DNA of 64,000 nt from Herbaspirillum autotrophicum (GCF_001189915.1 NZ_LFLS01000032.1:1-64000); one strand, 5' to 3'. Positions 53,623-63,259 are shown, numbered from the stretch's first letter. Translations and numbers: made by a program. Notes: generated from the sequence alone by a model not told the origin.

Positions 53623-54396
53623 CTACCAAACCAGCTTGAGGGCAACGCTCGTCAGCGTAATTGCCAGCAGGCCACGCAAAAATTTTTCCGGTACCGCGCG
53701 CGCTGCCAGCGAACCGATGGTGATGCCCGGCACGGAGCCCAGCAGCAAGGCGCCCAGCAAGGCCCAGTCAATCGATCCCAGCCACCAGTGACCGAAGGCG
53801 GCAATCGCCGTCAGCGGCACCGCATACGCAATGTCCGTACCGGCGATTTCGGCCGGTGTCAGACGCGGATACAGCAATACCAGCAAGGTGGCGCCAACGG
53901 CACCGGCGCCGATCGAGGACACTGTCACCAGCGTACCCAGTACGGCACCGGCGATGATGGTGGCCCGGGTCAGCTCGGTGCCTTGCAATTGCTGGTCCGG
54001 ATTGGCATTGAGCCAAGCCTGAAGTTTACCTTTAAACAGCAAAGCAATCACCGTGAGGAAAACGGAAATAGCGATGGAATAACGGATGAAAATACTGATG
54101 CTTTCGCTGACCGCGCCGAAGTGCTTCAGCAGCAGCGTGGTGACCACCGCTGCCGGCAGCGCGCCCAGGCACAGCCGTTTGACGATGTCCCAGCGCACGG
54201 TTCCTTTGAAGCGGTGGGCGAAAGTGCCGGCAGTTTTGGTCGCTGACGCAAACGCCAGATCGGTACCGACGGCGACGCTGGGGTGGATACCGAACAGCAG
54301 CGTCAATAGCGGCGTCATCAATGAGCCGCCGCCGACGCCGGTCAATCCGACCAGCAGTCCTACCGCAAATCCGCTTACTACATAAGAAACAGTCAT
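53623..54396 (-). CDS. TauE/SafE (TSUP) family permease
   Basis: Membrane protein of 257 residues with about eight hydrophobic helices. The opening GLLVGLTGVGGGSLMTPLL and the repeat SSIGAGAVGATLLVLLYP are the TSUP hallmarks. Family members export sulfite, sulfoacetate or related anions. As the first gene of the leftward cys cluster it probably moves sulfate or sulfite; the direction of transport is not certain. It is divergent from cysB. Confidence 0.87.
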   Translation of the reverse strand: MTVSYVVSGFAVGLLVGLTGVGGGSLMTPLLTLLFGIHPSVAVGTDLAFASATKTAGTFAHRFKGTVRWDIVKRLCLGALPAAVVTTLLLKHFGAVSESISIFIRYSIAISVFLTVIALLFKGKLQAWLNANPDQQLQGTELTRATIIAGAVLGTLVTVSSIGAGAVGATLLVLLYPRLTPAEIAGTDIAYAVPLTAIAAFGHWWLGSIDWALLGALLLGSVPGITIGSLAARAVPEKFLRGLLAITLTSVALKLVW

Positions 54397-54521
54397 AATA
54401 CCTCGTCTATAACACCCCGAATCGTAATAAACTTACGTTCCAAACCATACTACTTAGTATTTATTTGCTTATATGCACATTTCGCATATGCAAATGCGGA
54501 GCAAAGTGAAGGATATCGGCC
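54397..54521. promoter_or_regulatory. Divergent cysB / cys cluster control region
   Basis: AT-rich 125-bp gap. It holds the dyad ATATGC-N7-GCATAT at 54471-54489 and a ribosome site AAGGA before cysB. CysB binding is expected here but no clear consensus could be fixed. Confidence 0.45.
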
Positions 54522-55463
54522 ATGAATCTGCATCAATTCCGTTTTGTGCGGGAGGCGGTACGGCAAAACTACAATTTGACCGAAGCGGCAAAAGCACTGT
54601 TTACATCACAACCGGGCGTTTCCAAGGCGATTATCGAGCTCGAAGAAGAGCTCGGCGTGGATATCTTTACGCGTCATGGCAAGCGTATTCGCGGCCTGAC
54701 CGAGCCTGGCCGGGCAGTGTTGAAGTCGGTCGAACTGATCATGCAGGAAGTGGACGGCCTCAAGCGCATCGGCAAGGAATTTGCCGCGCATGACAGCGGC
54801 AGCTTCACGATTGCCACCACCCACACCCAGGCGCGTTATTCCTTGCCTAAAGTGATTCAGGCGTTCACCCAGAAATATCCCAAGGTGCGGCTGTCCTTGC
54901 TGCAAGGCAATCCCAAGCAGATTACCGAGATGGTGCGCAACGATCAGGCCGATATCGCGATTGCCACGGAAGCGCTGGCATCCGGCGAGGGGCTGGTGTC
55001 GTTGCCATGTTATCAATGGGAGCATGTGGTGGTGGCGCCGCCTGATCATCCGTTGCTGAAATCCAAAAACCTGTCGCTGGAAGAAATCGCCAGTTATCCG
55101 CTGATTACCTATGACGCCGCGTTCAGCGGCCGCAGCAAGGTCGATCATGCGTTTGCCTTGCGCGAACTGAAGCCGGATATCGTACTGGAAGCGATTGACG
55201 CCGATGTCATCAAAACCTATGTCGAACTGGGCATGGGGGTCGGCATCATTGCCGGCATGGCGTTTGATGCCGAGCGCGATCGCGGTTTGCGTGCGATCCC
55301 GGCCGGGCATCTGTTCGGCACCAATGTTTCGCGCGTGGCATTGAAGCAGGGTGCGTATTTGCGCAGTTATGTGTATACCTTCATCGAATTGCTGGCACCG
55401 ACCCTGAATCGCAAGTTGATTGCGCAGGTGATGGAAGGCGAAAAGGATATGTACGAACTTTGA
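54522..55463 (+). CDS. cysB: CysB-type LysR regulator of sulfur assimilation
   Basis: LysR regulator of 313 residues. The N-terminal HTH (MNLHQFRFVREAVRQNYNL, TSQPGVSKAIIELEEELGV) and the effector domain (TTHTQARYSLPKVIQAF, QGNPKQITEMV, ELGMGVGIIAGMAF) match CysB/Cbl. It should activate the divergent cys genes with O-acetylserine or APS-type effectors. Length and motifs are full. CysB and Cbl cannot be separated by eye; position favours CysB. Confidence 0.92.
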   Translation: MNLHQFRFVREAVRQNYNLTEAAKALFTSQPGVSKAIIELEEELGVDIFTRHGKRIRGLTEPGRAVLKSVELIMQEVDGLKRIGKEFAAHDSGSFTIATTHTQARYSLPKVIQAFTQKYPKVRLSLLQGNPKQITEMVRNDQADIAIATEALASGEGLVSLPCYQWEHVVVAPPDHPLLKSKNLSLEEIASYPLITYDAAFSGRSKVDHAFALRELKPDIVLEAIDADVIKTYVELGMGVGIIAGMAFDAERDRGLRAIPAGHLFGTNVSRVALKQGAYLRSYVYTFIELLAPTLNRKLIAQVMEGEKDMYEL

Positions 55464-55515
55464 TGTTCCCACTTTGAGAGGCGGCTGACGCCCTGGCGCG
55501 CAGCCTGATGCGGCA

Positions 55516-56871
55516 ATGATGGATCACCTGGCCCGGATTCCGGGGCACACCCTGCGGCGCTTGCGCCGGTTATGGTTGCAATACGGCATTTTATGGCTGG
55601 GCGCGGTACTGGTCGGGCTGGTGGCGGTCATCTATGCGTGGCTGATCGATTTCGGATTTGATCTGTTTCGCGGCATGCAGCAGCAACACAGCTGGTTGCC
55701 GTTGTTGCTGACGCCGGCCATGAGTGCCTTGTGCGTGTGGCTGACACGGCGCTTCTTTGCCGGCGCCGAAGGCAGCGGCATTCCGCAGGTGATGGCGACG
55801 CTGAGCGAACATGGCGCAGCCGCTGCCAGCCGGGCGCCGGTGTTGCTGTCGCTCAAGGTGTTGCTGGGCAAGATCGGTATTTCCTTCCTCGGCATCGTCG
55901 GCGGCTTCACCATTGGCCGTGAAGGGCCTACCGTGCAAGTCGGCGCGGCGCTGATGTATAACATGCGACGGTTTTATCCGCGTCCCAGCGTGTTGCTGGA
56001 AAAGCGCCTGATTCTGGCCGGTGCCGCCGCCGGTCTGTCGGCTGCATTCAATACGCCGCTGGCAGGCATCGTGTTTGCGATTGAGGAACTGTCCCGCAGT
56101 TTCGAGCAGCGCACCAGCGGTATCGTCATTACCACCATCATCTTCGCCGGTATCGTCGCGCTCGGTCTGAACGGCAACTATACCTATTTCGGCACCATCA
56201 CTGCCGGCGCCGACAGCGCGCGTCAGGTGATCGTGGCGGTGCTGGTCTGTGGCGTACTGATGGGAATTGCCGGCGGCATCTTTTGCTGGCTGTTGCTCAA
56301 TACCGCCAAGTGGATGCCAAGCCGCCTGATTGCCTTCCGTGCTGCGCGGCCGGTACTGTTCGGCGCCGGTTGCGGCTTGCTGGTGGCGGCCATCGGCGTG
56401 ATCGGCGGCGGCGTCACCTACGGCAGTGGCTATGCCGAAGCCAAAGGTTTGCTGAGCGGGCAAGAACATTTATCGGCCTGGTATCCGTTGCTCAAAATGG
56501 GGGCGATGGTAGGGTCGTATCTGCCGGGGATCCCGGGCGGCATCTTTGCACCGTCGCTGTCGATTGGCGCCGGCTTCGGCAACATGCTGCACATGGTGTT
56601 CGGCGATACGTCGCTGTCCATGCTGATTGCGCTGGCGATGGTCGGCTATCTGGCGGCGGTGACGCAATCGCCGATTACGGCCTTTGTGATTGTCATGGAG
56701 ATGATCAATGGTCACACGCTGGTGATTTCCCTGATGGCAACCGCCTTGCTGGCCAGCCGCGTCTCGCGCTTTTTTGCGCCGCCGTTGTATGAGGCCTTGT
56801 CCGCGCGCTATATCCGGCCCGTGGTGCCCGCCGTTGTCGCCGCGCCGCCTGCGGGGCCGCCGGCGAGTTAG
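55516..56871 (+). CDS. ClC-family chloride transporter
   Basis: Integral membrane protein of 451 residues. Chloride selectivity motifs are in order: GSGIPQ, GREGPTVQ (with the gating glutamate) and GIPGGIFAPSLSIGAGFG. The internal IEELSRSF retains a glutamate at the proton-path position of exchangers, so a 2Cl-/H+ antiporter is likely. No CBS domains follow. A second ATG lies one codon in (55519). Confidence 0.9.
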   Translation: MMDHLARIPGHTLRRLRRLWLQYGILWLGAVLVGLVAVIYAWLIDFGFDLFRGMQQQHSWLPLLLTPAMSALCVWLTRRFFAGAEGSGIPQVMATLSEHGAAAASRAPVLLSLKVLLGKIGISFLGIVGGFTIGREGPTVQVGAALMYNMRRFYPRPSVLLEKRLILAGAAAGLSAAFNTPLAGIVFAIEELSRSFEQRTSGIVITTIIFAGIVALGLNGNYTYFGTITAGADSARQVIVAVLVCGVLMGIAGGIFCWLLLNTAKWMPSRLIAFRAARPVLFGAGCGLLVAAIGVIGGGVTYGSGYAEAKGLLSGQEHLSAWYPLLKMGAMVGSYLPGIPGGIFAPSLSIGAGFGNMLHMVFGDTSLSMLIALAMVGYLAAVTQSPITAFVIVMEMINGHTLVISLMATALLASRVSRFFAPPLYEALSARYIRPVVPAVVAAPPAGPPAS

Positions 56872-56877
56872 CCGGCC

Positions 56878-57792
56878 TCACTCGGTGATGGTGCGGGTGG
56901 TCGGATAGCGCAATGCATCTCTGAGCAGATAGCTCATCGGCATGTTCAGCGAGATGTGCCGGGGACCGATCGGTTGCATGAACCAGTGATCGTAGATACG
57001 ATAGATTTCGCCGCTGTCGGCCAGGTGCGCCAACTCCAGGTCAGCCAGTTTCTTGAGTGCGGTATCTTCCTTGCGCAACATCAAGCCGTATTGCTCGACC
57101 GACAGCGGGTCGCCCGTGATGATGAATCCGGCCGGATTTTTTGCGGTTGCCAGCATGTTGTGCAGCAATACCGTATCGTTGACGCAGGCATCGACTTCGC
57201 CGCTTTCCAGTTGCGCCATCGAGATGCTTTCATAGATGGCCGGCACCAGTGTGATGTAAAGCGAGCGAATGCTGCTGCGGGTGCGCACCATTTCCACCAT
57301 CGAACCGCCCTTGGTGACGCCGACTTTTTTGCTTTGCAGATCGATCCAGTTTCTGATGTCACTGTCAGCGCGGGTCAGCATGCGCACGGTGGTAAAAAAA
57401 TGGGGAATGGTGAATGCCACCTTGTTGCGGCGCTCGGCATTATTGGTAGTCGAGCCGCATTCGATATCGGCCTGCCCGCTCAGAATGCTGGAGAAGCGGG
57501 TGTCGCCGTCGACAGCCAGATACTGCACCTTGAGATGCGGCAATTTCAGTTCGCGTTTGACGGCGTCGGCAATTTTCTGGCACAGCGCAATCGAGTAGCC
57601 GCTGACCCGGTTGTTTTCATCGAGGTCGGAAAAAGGCAACTGGCCCTTGCGATAGGCCAGCACCATCGTATTCTTTTCGCGAATCCTGGCGAGTCCTTCA
57701 TCTGCCGTCACGCCAGCCCGGGCCGGCGGCATTGCGCTGAAACATGCGACGCACAGGATGATCCACTGCCATTTGAACGTGCTCTTTGCCAT
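56878..57792 (-). CDS. Polar amino-acid ABC transporter substrate-binding protein
   Basis: Periplasmic binding protein of 304 residues with a signal peptide ending near PPARAG. The SBP_bac_3 fold is seen in LPFSDLDENNRVSGYSIALC, DIECGSTTNNAERR and VGVTKGGSMVE. It resembles glutamate/aspartate-binding GltI. No permease or ATPase gene is adjacent, so it is an orphan binding protein in this window. It is convergent with the ClC gene (6 nt between stops). Confidence 0.85.
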   Translation of the reverse strand: MAKSTFKWQWIILCVACFSAMPPARAGVTADEGLARIREKNTMVLAYRKGQLPFSDLDENNRVSGYSIALCQKIADAVKRELKLPHLKVQYLAVDGDTRFSSILSGQADIECGSTTNNAERRNKVAFTIPHFFTTVRMLTRADSDIRNWIDLQSKKVGVTKGGSMVEMVRTRSSIRSLYITLVPAIYESISMAQLESGEVDACVNDTVLLHNMLATAKNPAGFIITGDPLSVEQYGLMLRKEDTALKKLADLELAHLADSGEIYRIYDHWFMQPIGPRHISLNMPMSYLLRDALRYPTTRTITE

Positions 57793-57928
57793 TGCGACTT
57801 GCTATCCGTAGTCTGGAGGAGGGGGCTGGTTCTGGTGATTGTCGAACTGCGGCTCAGCTGCCGTGCATCGGTCGATGGCAAGTGGCGGGGAGCGCTGATG
57901 CTGAATATGCTGCTGTTGCTGCCGGGAG

Positions 57929-57958
57929 CAGTGCGGGGACTGTCAGGCCCCCGCACTG
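57929..57958. terminator. GC-rich hairpin after cheA
   Basis: Perfect 10-bp stem CAGTGCGGGG/CCCCGCACTG with a 10-nt loop, 18 nt past the cheA stop; no T-run on the minus strand. Confidence 0.45.
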
Positions 57959-57975
57959 ATGAGATTGCCTGGTTG

Positions 57976-59847
57976 CTAGACCTGAGCTACCGCGGCCTTG
58001 GCGGTCGCACGGCATCCTTCCAGCAGGAACGAGAGGCCAACCACCAGCACCAGTTCGCCTTCGGCGGAACGCGCGGTACCGGTAATGCCGTTGGTCTGGA
58101 TTGCGGTCAACGGTTTGATCACCAGATCGGCGGTTCCTTCCACTGCTTCCACGCCGAGAATATACGGATGCGGTACTGCCATCACGATCCCGACCCGTTC
58201 ATTACCCGGCTCGTAACCGAGCACGCCGGCCAGCGAGTGAACCGGCAACGGCCGGCCCTGATCGCGCAAGACCGGTGCGCCGCCCACTTCGTCGAAGGTG
58301 TCGGGCAATTCCACGACCCGTTCCACGACTGCCATCGGCAAGGCCAGCGCCGCGCCTGCGGTGCGTACCAGCATGGTGGGAATGATCGACAGTTCGATCG
58401 GCAGGCGAATCGAGAAACGCGTGCCGACGCCCAGTGTGGAATCGATGCGAATGGTGCCGCGATGCTTTTCCACGGCAGTTTTGACGACGTCCATGCCGAC
58501 CCCGCGACCAGATACGCTGGACGCCACTTCCTTGGTCGAGAAGCCCGGCAGAAACACCAGTTGCAGTGCTTCATCCTGGCTCTGGGCATCGTTTTCACCG
58601 ATCAGGCCCTTGCTGATGGCCTTTTTGCGCAACACCTCGGGGTCCATGCCCTTGCCGTCATCGAACACTTCAATCATGACGCTGCTGGCTTCTTGCCATG
58701 CCTTGAGCGAAATGGTGGCCTTGTTCGACTTGCCGGCGCCGATGCGGTCGGTCTCGATACCGTGATCGAGCGAGTTGCGCAGCATGTGCACCAGCGGATC
58801 GTACAGACTGTCCACCACGACCCGGTCCACTTCGGTTTCGGCACCGGAGATGGCGAGGTCAACGTCTTTGCCCAGATCCTTGGCCAGTTCGCGCACCAGT
58901 CGCGGAAATTTCTGGAACAGGCGGCCGACCGGCTGCATGCGGGTCGACAGCGTAGCCCGCTGCAACTCGCTGGAATAGCGGGAGGCCCGGCTCAGGGTTT
59001 CCGCCAGCGTGGTCATCAGCGAAGCCGCCGAGCCTTCAAACTTGAATTGTTGCAGTTTTTCCAGCAGCACCGCAGCCTGATTGGCGGCCTGTACCGATTC
59101 GCCGGCGACTTCCAGCAAGGCGTCCAGTTTGCCGGCGTCGATCCGGATACTTTCTTCCTTGCCTTGCGGGCCGTCCGTAGCGCGGCGGGCCGGTGCCGCA
59201 GCCGGCGCTGCTGCCGGTTTGGCGGCGGCGGGTGTGGCTGCCGCAGCAGCCACCGGGGCCGCTTCGCCGTGCGCCGCCGGGGTTGCCGCTGCCACCGGCT
59301 CGCTTGCCGCACCATTGGTGACGGCCTGATACAAAGCGTTCCAGTCCAGGCTGCCGTCTGCCGCCAACACGCTGGCCGAGGTTCCGGTTGCAGCGCCGGC
59401 GGTGGCCGGAGCGGCGACCGCCGGCGGGGCCGCCGGCGCAGCAGTTGCCGCCGGTGCGTCCTTGCCTTCGATGGCGTGGGTCAGGATATCTTCGAGGTCC
59501 GATGGCATCGATGCCAGGCTGGCCGGGTCGGCGCCATTGGACAATTCGTTGAGCTGGTCAGCCACAAAGCCGCTGGCCTGCAATGCCGCTTCGATGGCGA
59601 TCGGCGTCACCGGCGCTTTGCCGGTACGCAGGGCGTCGAACAGGTTTTCGGTCAGGTGACAGGCCGAAACCATGGCCGGCAGATTGACGAAGCCGGCGCC
59701 GCCTTTGATGGTGTGGAATGCGCGAAACACCGCATTCAAGACTTCCATATCGTCAGGATGACGTTCAAGAGTCAGCAGATGCTCTTCAACGTTGGTCGCG
59801 AGTTCTAACGCCTCGACGACAAAATCCTTGAGCATTTCGTCATCCAT
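57976..59847 (-). CDS. cheA: CheA histidine kinase
   Basis: Chemotaxis kinase of 623 residues. The HPt domain has His45 in AFHTIKGGAGF. A long Ala/Pro-rich linker (about 130-240) replaces a recognisable CheY-binding P2 domain. Next come the dimerisation helix, the ATPase domain (HMLRNSLDHGIE, DDGKGMDPE, SGRGVGMDVV) and a C-terminal CheW-like domain. Its ATG overlaps the cheZ stop (TAATG). No cheW, cheY, cheR or cheB is next to it. It may be an accessory kinase or depend on unlinked partners. Confidence 0.93.
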   Translation of the reverse strand: MDDEMLKDFVVEALELATNVEEHLLTLERHPDDMEVLNAVFRAFHTIKGGAGFVNLPAMVSACHLTENLFDALRTGKAPVTPIAIEAALQASGFVADQLNELSNGADPASLASMPSDLEDILTHAIEGKDAPAATAAPAAPPAVAAPATAGAATGTSASVLAADGSLDWNALYQAVTNGAASEPVAAATPAAHGEAAPVAAAAATPAAAKPAAAPAAAPARRATDGPQGKEESIRIDAGKLDALLEVAGESVQAANQAAVLLEKLQQFKFEGSAASLMTTLAETLSRASRYSSELQRATLSTRMQPVGRLFQKFPRLVRELAKDLGKDVDLAISGAETEVDRVVVDSLYDPLVHMLRNSLDHGIETDRIGAGKSNKATISLKAWQEASSVMIEVFDDGKGMDPEVLRKKAISKGLIGENDAQSQDEALQLVFLPGFSTKEVASSVSGRGVGMDVVKTAVEKHRGTIRIDSTLGVGTRFSIRLPIELSIIPTMLVRTAGAALALPMAVVERVVELPDTFDEVGGAPVLRDQGRPLPVHSLAGVLGYEPGNERVGIVMAVPHPYILGVEAVEGTADLVIKPLTAIQTNGITGTARSAEGELVLVVGLSFLLEGCRATAKAAVAQV

Positions 59848-60575
59848 TAGAACCCCAGACTGTCGAGTAAGTCGTCCACATCATTTTGTTCCATGGCAGA
59901 GCCAGGAGCCGCAGGACCGTTGAGCAATTCCACCGGTTTTTCTGCTTCGATGACGGCCTTCAATTCCGGCGGGGCGTTGTCGCGCAACACCTGCGCCAGT
60001 TCGCGTTCGGCGATCGCGGTGATGCCGACGATCTTCTTGATCAGTTGCCCGGTGATGTCCTGGAAATCCTGCGCCATCATGATTTCCAGCATGCGGGCTT
60101 TTTCGATTTCAGCCGATTCGATCACGCCGGCGGAGAACGTCTTGGAATCGGTTGCCAGTACCTTGAATTCCTCGATGCTCATCTGGCCTGCAAACAGGCG
60201 CGCCCAGCGGGCGTCGATATCCTTGGCCTTGGCCGACAGCGCGTCCTGCGCCGGCATGCCGGCGTCGATCGTGTTGAGTACCTTGTTGGCGGCTTGTTCG
60301 GTCAGGGTGGCGACGTGTTCCAGACGGCCGCGGGTATCGCCGATCTGCGATGCCACATCCGACAGCGAGCGGTCGTAGCCGAGTTCGCGCATCGAATCGT
60401 GCAGCAAGCGAACGATGCCGCCGAGGCGTTCGTAGATGGGCTTGTCGGACATGTCTTCTGCAGGCGCTGCAGGAGTGGCCGCAGGCGGCGCAGTTACCGG
60501 TGCGCCGACGGTGGCAGGTAGCGTTTGGGCGGAAATTTCGTCAAACAATGCCTCCAAATCAACATCGTCACTCAT
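59847..60575 (-). CDS. cheZ: CheZ phosphatase
   Basis: CheY-P phosphatase of 242 residues. The catalytic helix AQDFQDITGQLIKKIVGI holds the conserved Asp and Gln. The C-terminal CheY-binding peptide NDVDDLLDSLGF is intact. The start MSDDVDLEALF follows GGAGATAAC; a longer in-frame extension upstream lacks support. It is the first gene of a two-gene cheZ-cheA unit. Confidence 0.93.
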   Translation of the reverse strand: MSDDVDLEALFDEISAQTLPATVGAPVTAPPAATPAAPAEDMSDKPIYERLGGIVRLLHDSMRELGYDRSLSDVASQIGDTRGRLEHVATLTEQAANKVLNTIDAGMPAQDALSAKAKDIDARWARLFAGQMSIEEFKVLATDSKTFSAGVIESAEIEKARMLEIMMAQDFQDITGQLIKKIVGITAIAERELAQVLRDNAPPELKAVIEAEKPVELLNGPAAPGSAMEQNDVDDLLDSLGF

Positions 60576-60988
60576 GATTTTGTTATCTCCATACAAATTT
60601 GCTGCGTTGTTTGCGTGCACGCCTGGCGCAGACCTGGGCCACCGGGATTGCATGGTGTTTCATCGTGACGGTTCTGATCCATGGATATCGGCAGCGAACC
60701 GTAAAACCTGAGACGGGCCGTCACCCGACGCATCCATGCAGTGCCGAAGCAAAGGCCGGATGTACTCCGTTACGGTTCGCCGGTCGTGGCCGGAACTGTC
60801 GCTTGTGGGGATTATATGTCGCTGTCAAGCCTCCCCATCGGCCAAAAAGCGGTGAAATTTCCCCATTCCAAGGGGCTTATGTTCGCCATGCAGCATGGCG
60901 CCTGTTTGTCGACGATCTTACTGCATTGAGGCAACACTTGTCACGATTGATTGCCGCTGTGTGCGTTGGCGCATACAATGGCGCGGTT
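60576..60988. other. Intergenic region between cheZ and the cobalamin riboswitch
   Basis: About 410 bp without a convincing gene. On the minus strand GCCGATGG (60835-60842) with an upstream GGAAATTT-like element is a weak resemblance to a flagellar sigma-28 promoter (spacer 12 instead of 11). A TATAAT sequence also occurs on the minus strand (60811-60816). Confidence 0.35.
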
Positions 60989-61205
60989 TTGGTGCCGCCC
61001 GGCGCGCTTGCGCCTGCGGTTAAACGGGAAACACGGGATTGCAACACTAGCATGTTGTCGGTCACTCAACGTGTGCTGCCCCCGCAACGGTAAACAAGTG
61101 CCTGCGATATGTCGCCGGCAAACTGCGTCTTGCGCCACTGTGTCCAGTCTGGCTGGCATGGGAAGGCGGTGCAGCCATGCTTGTAGCCCGGATACCGGCC
61201 AGAAC
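60989..61205 (+). ncRNA. Cobalamin (AdoCbl) riboswitch
   Basis: The leader shows GGTGCC near 60991, TTAAACGGGAA at about 61020, GCTGCCCCCGCAACGGTAA near 61075-61093 and AAGGCGGTGCAGCC before the B12 box AGCCCGGATACCGGCC (61185-61200), which is a perfect match to AGYCMGGATACCNGCC. It precedes a BtuB-like receptor, a standard target, and should lower its expression when cobalamin is plentiful. Confidence 0.92.
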
Positions 61206-61291
61206 GGGGGATGTCGCCGGCAATACCGGTGATATCGTATGAATCCGGCTTGCGGGGAGGCAGGGCGGAGCAGACCATCCATCAAACCATC

Positions 61292-63259
61292 ATGATTTTT
61301 TCAGCCTCCGGTCGCCGGTTCGCGACCCTGACGCCGATTGCCCTCGCTTGCGCGGCAACGGTCACCTTTTCCCTGTGCGCTGCGGCACAAGCCCAAAGCC
61401 CGGCCGGCCAGACGCTGGCACCGGTCGTCGTGAGCGGCGCCCGTTTCCCGAATGACCCGGCGTTCAGCCCGGTCGGCGCCACCATCATCACGGCCGACGA
61501 TATTCGCAGCGCCGGCGTCGATAACGTCAATGAAGCGATTCGCAAGATTGGCGGGGTGTATGGGCGGCAGAACGTGCTTGGCACGGCTGACTTTTCTCTC
61601 GATCTGGGCGGCTTCGGCGACACCAGCGATCAAAATATTGTGGTGTTGCTGGACGGCGTCCGTTTGTCGGAGAACGAACAGGCTATTGCGCTGTTATCGA
61701 CTATTCCGATTGAGACTGTTGAGCGTATAGAGATTGTGCGCGGCGGCAGCAGCGTACTGTATGGCGATGGCGCAACTGGCGGCACAATCCAGATTATTAC
61801 CAAGCGACCATCACCCGGTGCGGTACATGGCACTATTGTCGGTGAAGTTGGCTCATACGGCAGTCGCGGCATACGGGCATCGGTTGCTAAGGACTGGGAT
61901 GGTTTTGCCATCGATGCAAATTACAGTAAGCAGCGTTCCGATAATTACCGCGATAACAATGCATCAAGCCAGGAAAATTTCAGCGGTGGCATGCAATGGG
62001 CATCAAGTGAAGGACGTTTGGGACTGCGAATCGATACGGCACATAATGACTATCGTCTAGCCGGTCCGCTTACTTATGCGCAATACCAACTCGATGCACG
62101 CCAGACCGCAACGCCAAATGATTTCGGTTCGTATGACAGTAACCGGATTACCTTGTTTGCCGAACGCCGGATAGGTGCATTTGAATTTGCAGCGGAGCTT
62201 GCTCATCGCGAAAAAATAGCAAAAATGTATCAGGTATTTCCGGGTGGCTTTACTTCGAATTCAGAGGTGCATAGCCGCGTCACCCAATTCTCGCCACGTT
62301 TGCGTCATGTACTCAATACCGGAAGTCTGAAAAATGAGGTAGTTGCCGGACTGGACTTTTCTGAATGGGATCTGAATGATTCCATTAGCAAAGCCACGGC
62401 CGGACAGCGCTCAAGGGCCATTTACCTGCGCGACGAAATTCAATTCAATCAAAATGCGCGCATCGCGGTTGGTGTACGCCATGAAGTGTTTGATAAAAAT
62501 GCGCAAGATCCGAACACTTTTGCCAGTAGTTATCAAACCTCGCAGTCGTTAAACGCGTGGGATGTGCAAGCCAGTTATGCCGTGATTCCAGTGCTGCGTT
62601 TGTTTGGTAAGGGCGGGCAGAGTTACCGGGTAGCGAACGTTGACGATAATCGTTACACGAATCCGCTTAATCAGGCTTTGCAGCCGCAGATTTCACATGA
62701 TCTTGAATTTGGTGCAACTCTTGGACGTGATGGACAAAGAGCTACGCTCAAATGGTTTCAGCATCGGCTGACGAACGAGATCATGTTTAATCCTGTGACG
62801 TTCACGAACATTAATCTTGATCCGACCAAGCGCCAAGGTGTGGAGTTGGAGGGTTCTGTGCGATTGAATGGCGACTTTACTGCCAGTGCTAGTCTCAGAC
62901 ATGTACGTGCCACTTTCCGGGAGGGGACCAACGCCGGTAAAGATGTGGTGCTGGTGCCGAAGAACGTGGCGACAGCCAGGTTGAACTGGACGTCGGGCAT
63001 CCAAAGTGCCAATGTCGGCGTGCAATGGGTAGATACGCAGCGGTATGGAAATGATTTTGCCAATACCTGTGCTGCGGTGATGCCGTCATTCACCACCATT
63101 GATGCGCGCTATGCCGTTCGTTTTTCAGGATGGGAGTTGGCCGTTTCCGGAGATAATTTATTGGATAAGAAATACTTCAGTCGCGCCTACGGTTGCCAGG
63201 GGAATATTTATCCTGATGCCGGACGCTTGCTGAAATTCACCGCCCGTTACGACTTCTAG
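61292..63259 (+). CDS. btuB: BtuB-like TonB-dependent cobalamin receptor
   Basis: Outer-membrane receptor of 655 residues. It has a signal peptide (CAATVTFSLCAAAQAQS) and a plug domain (LAPVVVSGARFP as TonB-box region, NVNEAIRKIGGVYG, VVLLDGVRLSENEQA, IEIVRGGSSVLYGDGATGG). A 22-strand barrel follows, ending in an aromatic residue (TARYDF). Cobalamin specificity rests on the riboswitch upstream. Third codon positions from about 61640 to 63200 are clearly more A/T-rich than the flanking genes, which suggests recombination. The ATG lacks a close ribosome site; GGAG is 22 nt upstream. Confidence 0.85.
   Translation: MIFSASGRRFATLTPIALACAATVTFSLCAAAQAQSPAGQTLAPVVVSGARFPNDPAFSPVGATIITADDIRSAGVDNVNEAIRKIGGVYGRQNVLGTADFSLDLGGFGDTSDQNIVVLLDGVRLSENEQAIALLSTIPIETVERIEIVRGGSSVLYGDGATGGTIQIITKRPSPGAVHGTIVGEVGSYGSRGIRASVAKDWDGFAIDANYSKQRSDNYRDNNASSQENFSGGMQWASSEGRLGLRIDTAHNDYRLAGPLTYAQYQLDARQTATPNDFGSYDSNRITLFAERRIGAFEFAAELAHREKIAKMYQVFPGGFTSNSEVHSRVTQFSPRLRHVLNTGSLKNEVVAGLDFSEWDLNDSISKATAGQRSRAIYLRDEIQFNQNARIAVGVRHEVFDKNAQDPNTFASSYQTSQSLNAWDVQASYAVIPVLRLFGKGGQSYRVANVDDNRYTNPLNQALQPQISHDLEFGATLGRDGQRATLKWFQHRLTNEIMFNPVTFTNINLDPTKRQGVELEGSVRLNGDFTASASLRHVRATFREGTNAGKDVVLVPKNVATARLNWTSGIQSANVGVQWVDTQRYGNDFANTCAAVMPSFTTIDARYAVRFSGWELAVSGDNLLDKKYFSRAYGCQGNIYPDAGRLLKFTARYDF

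Noticed and set aside
60811-60862. Sigma-28 or sigma-70 promoter for cheZ-cheA
   Set aside because: The sigma-28-like element has a wrong spacer and several mismatches; the TATAAT lacks a -35 partner. Only mentioned as a weak resemblance.
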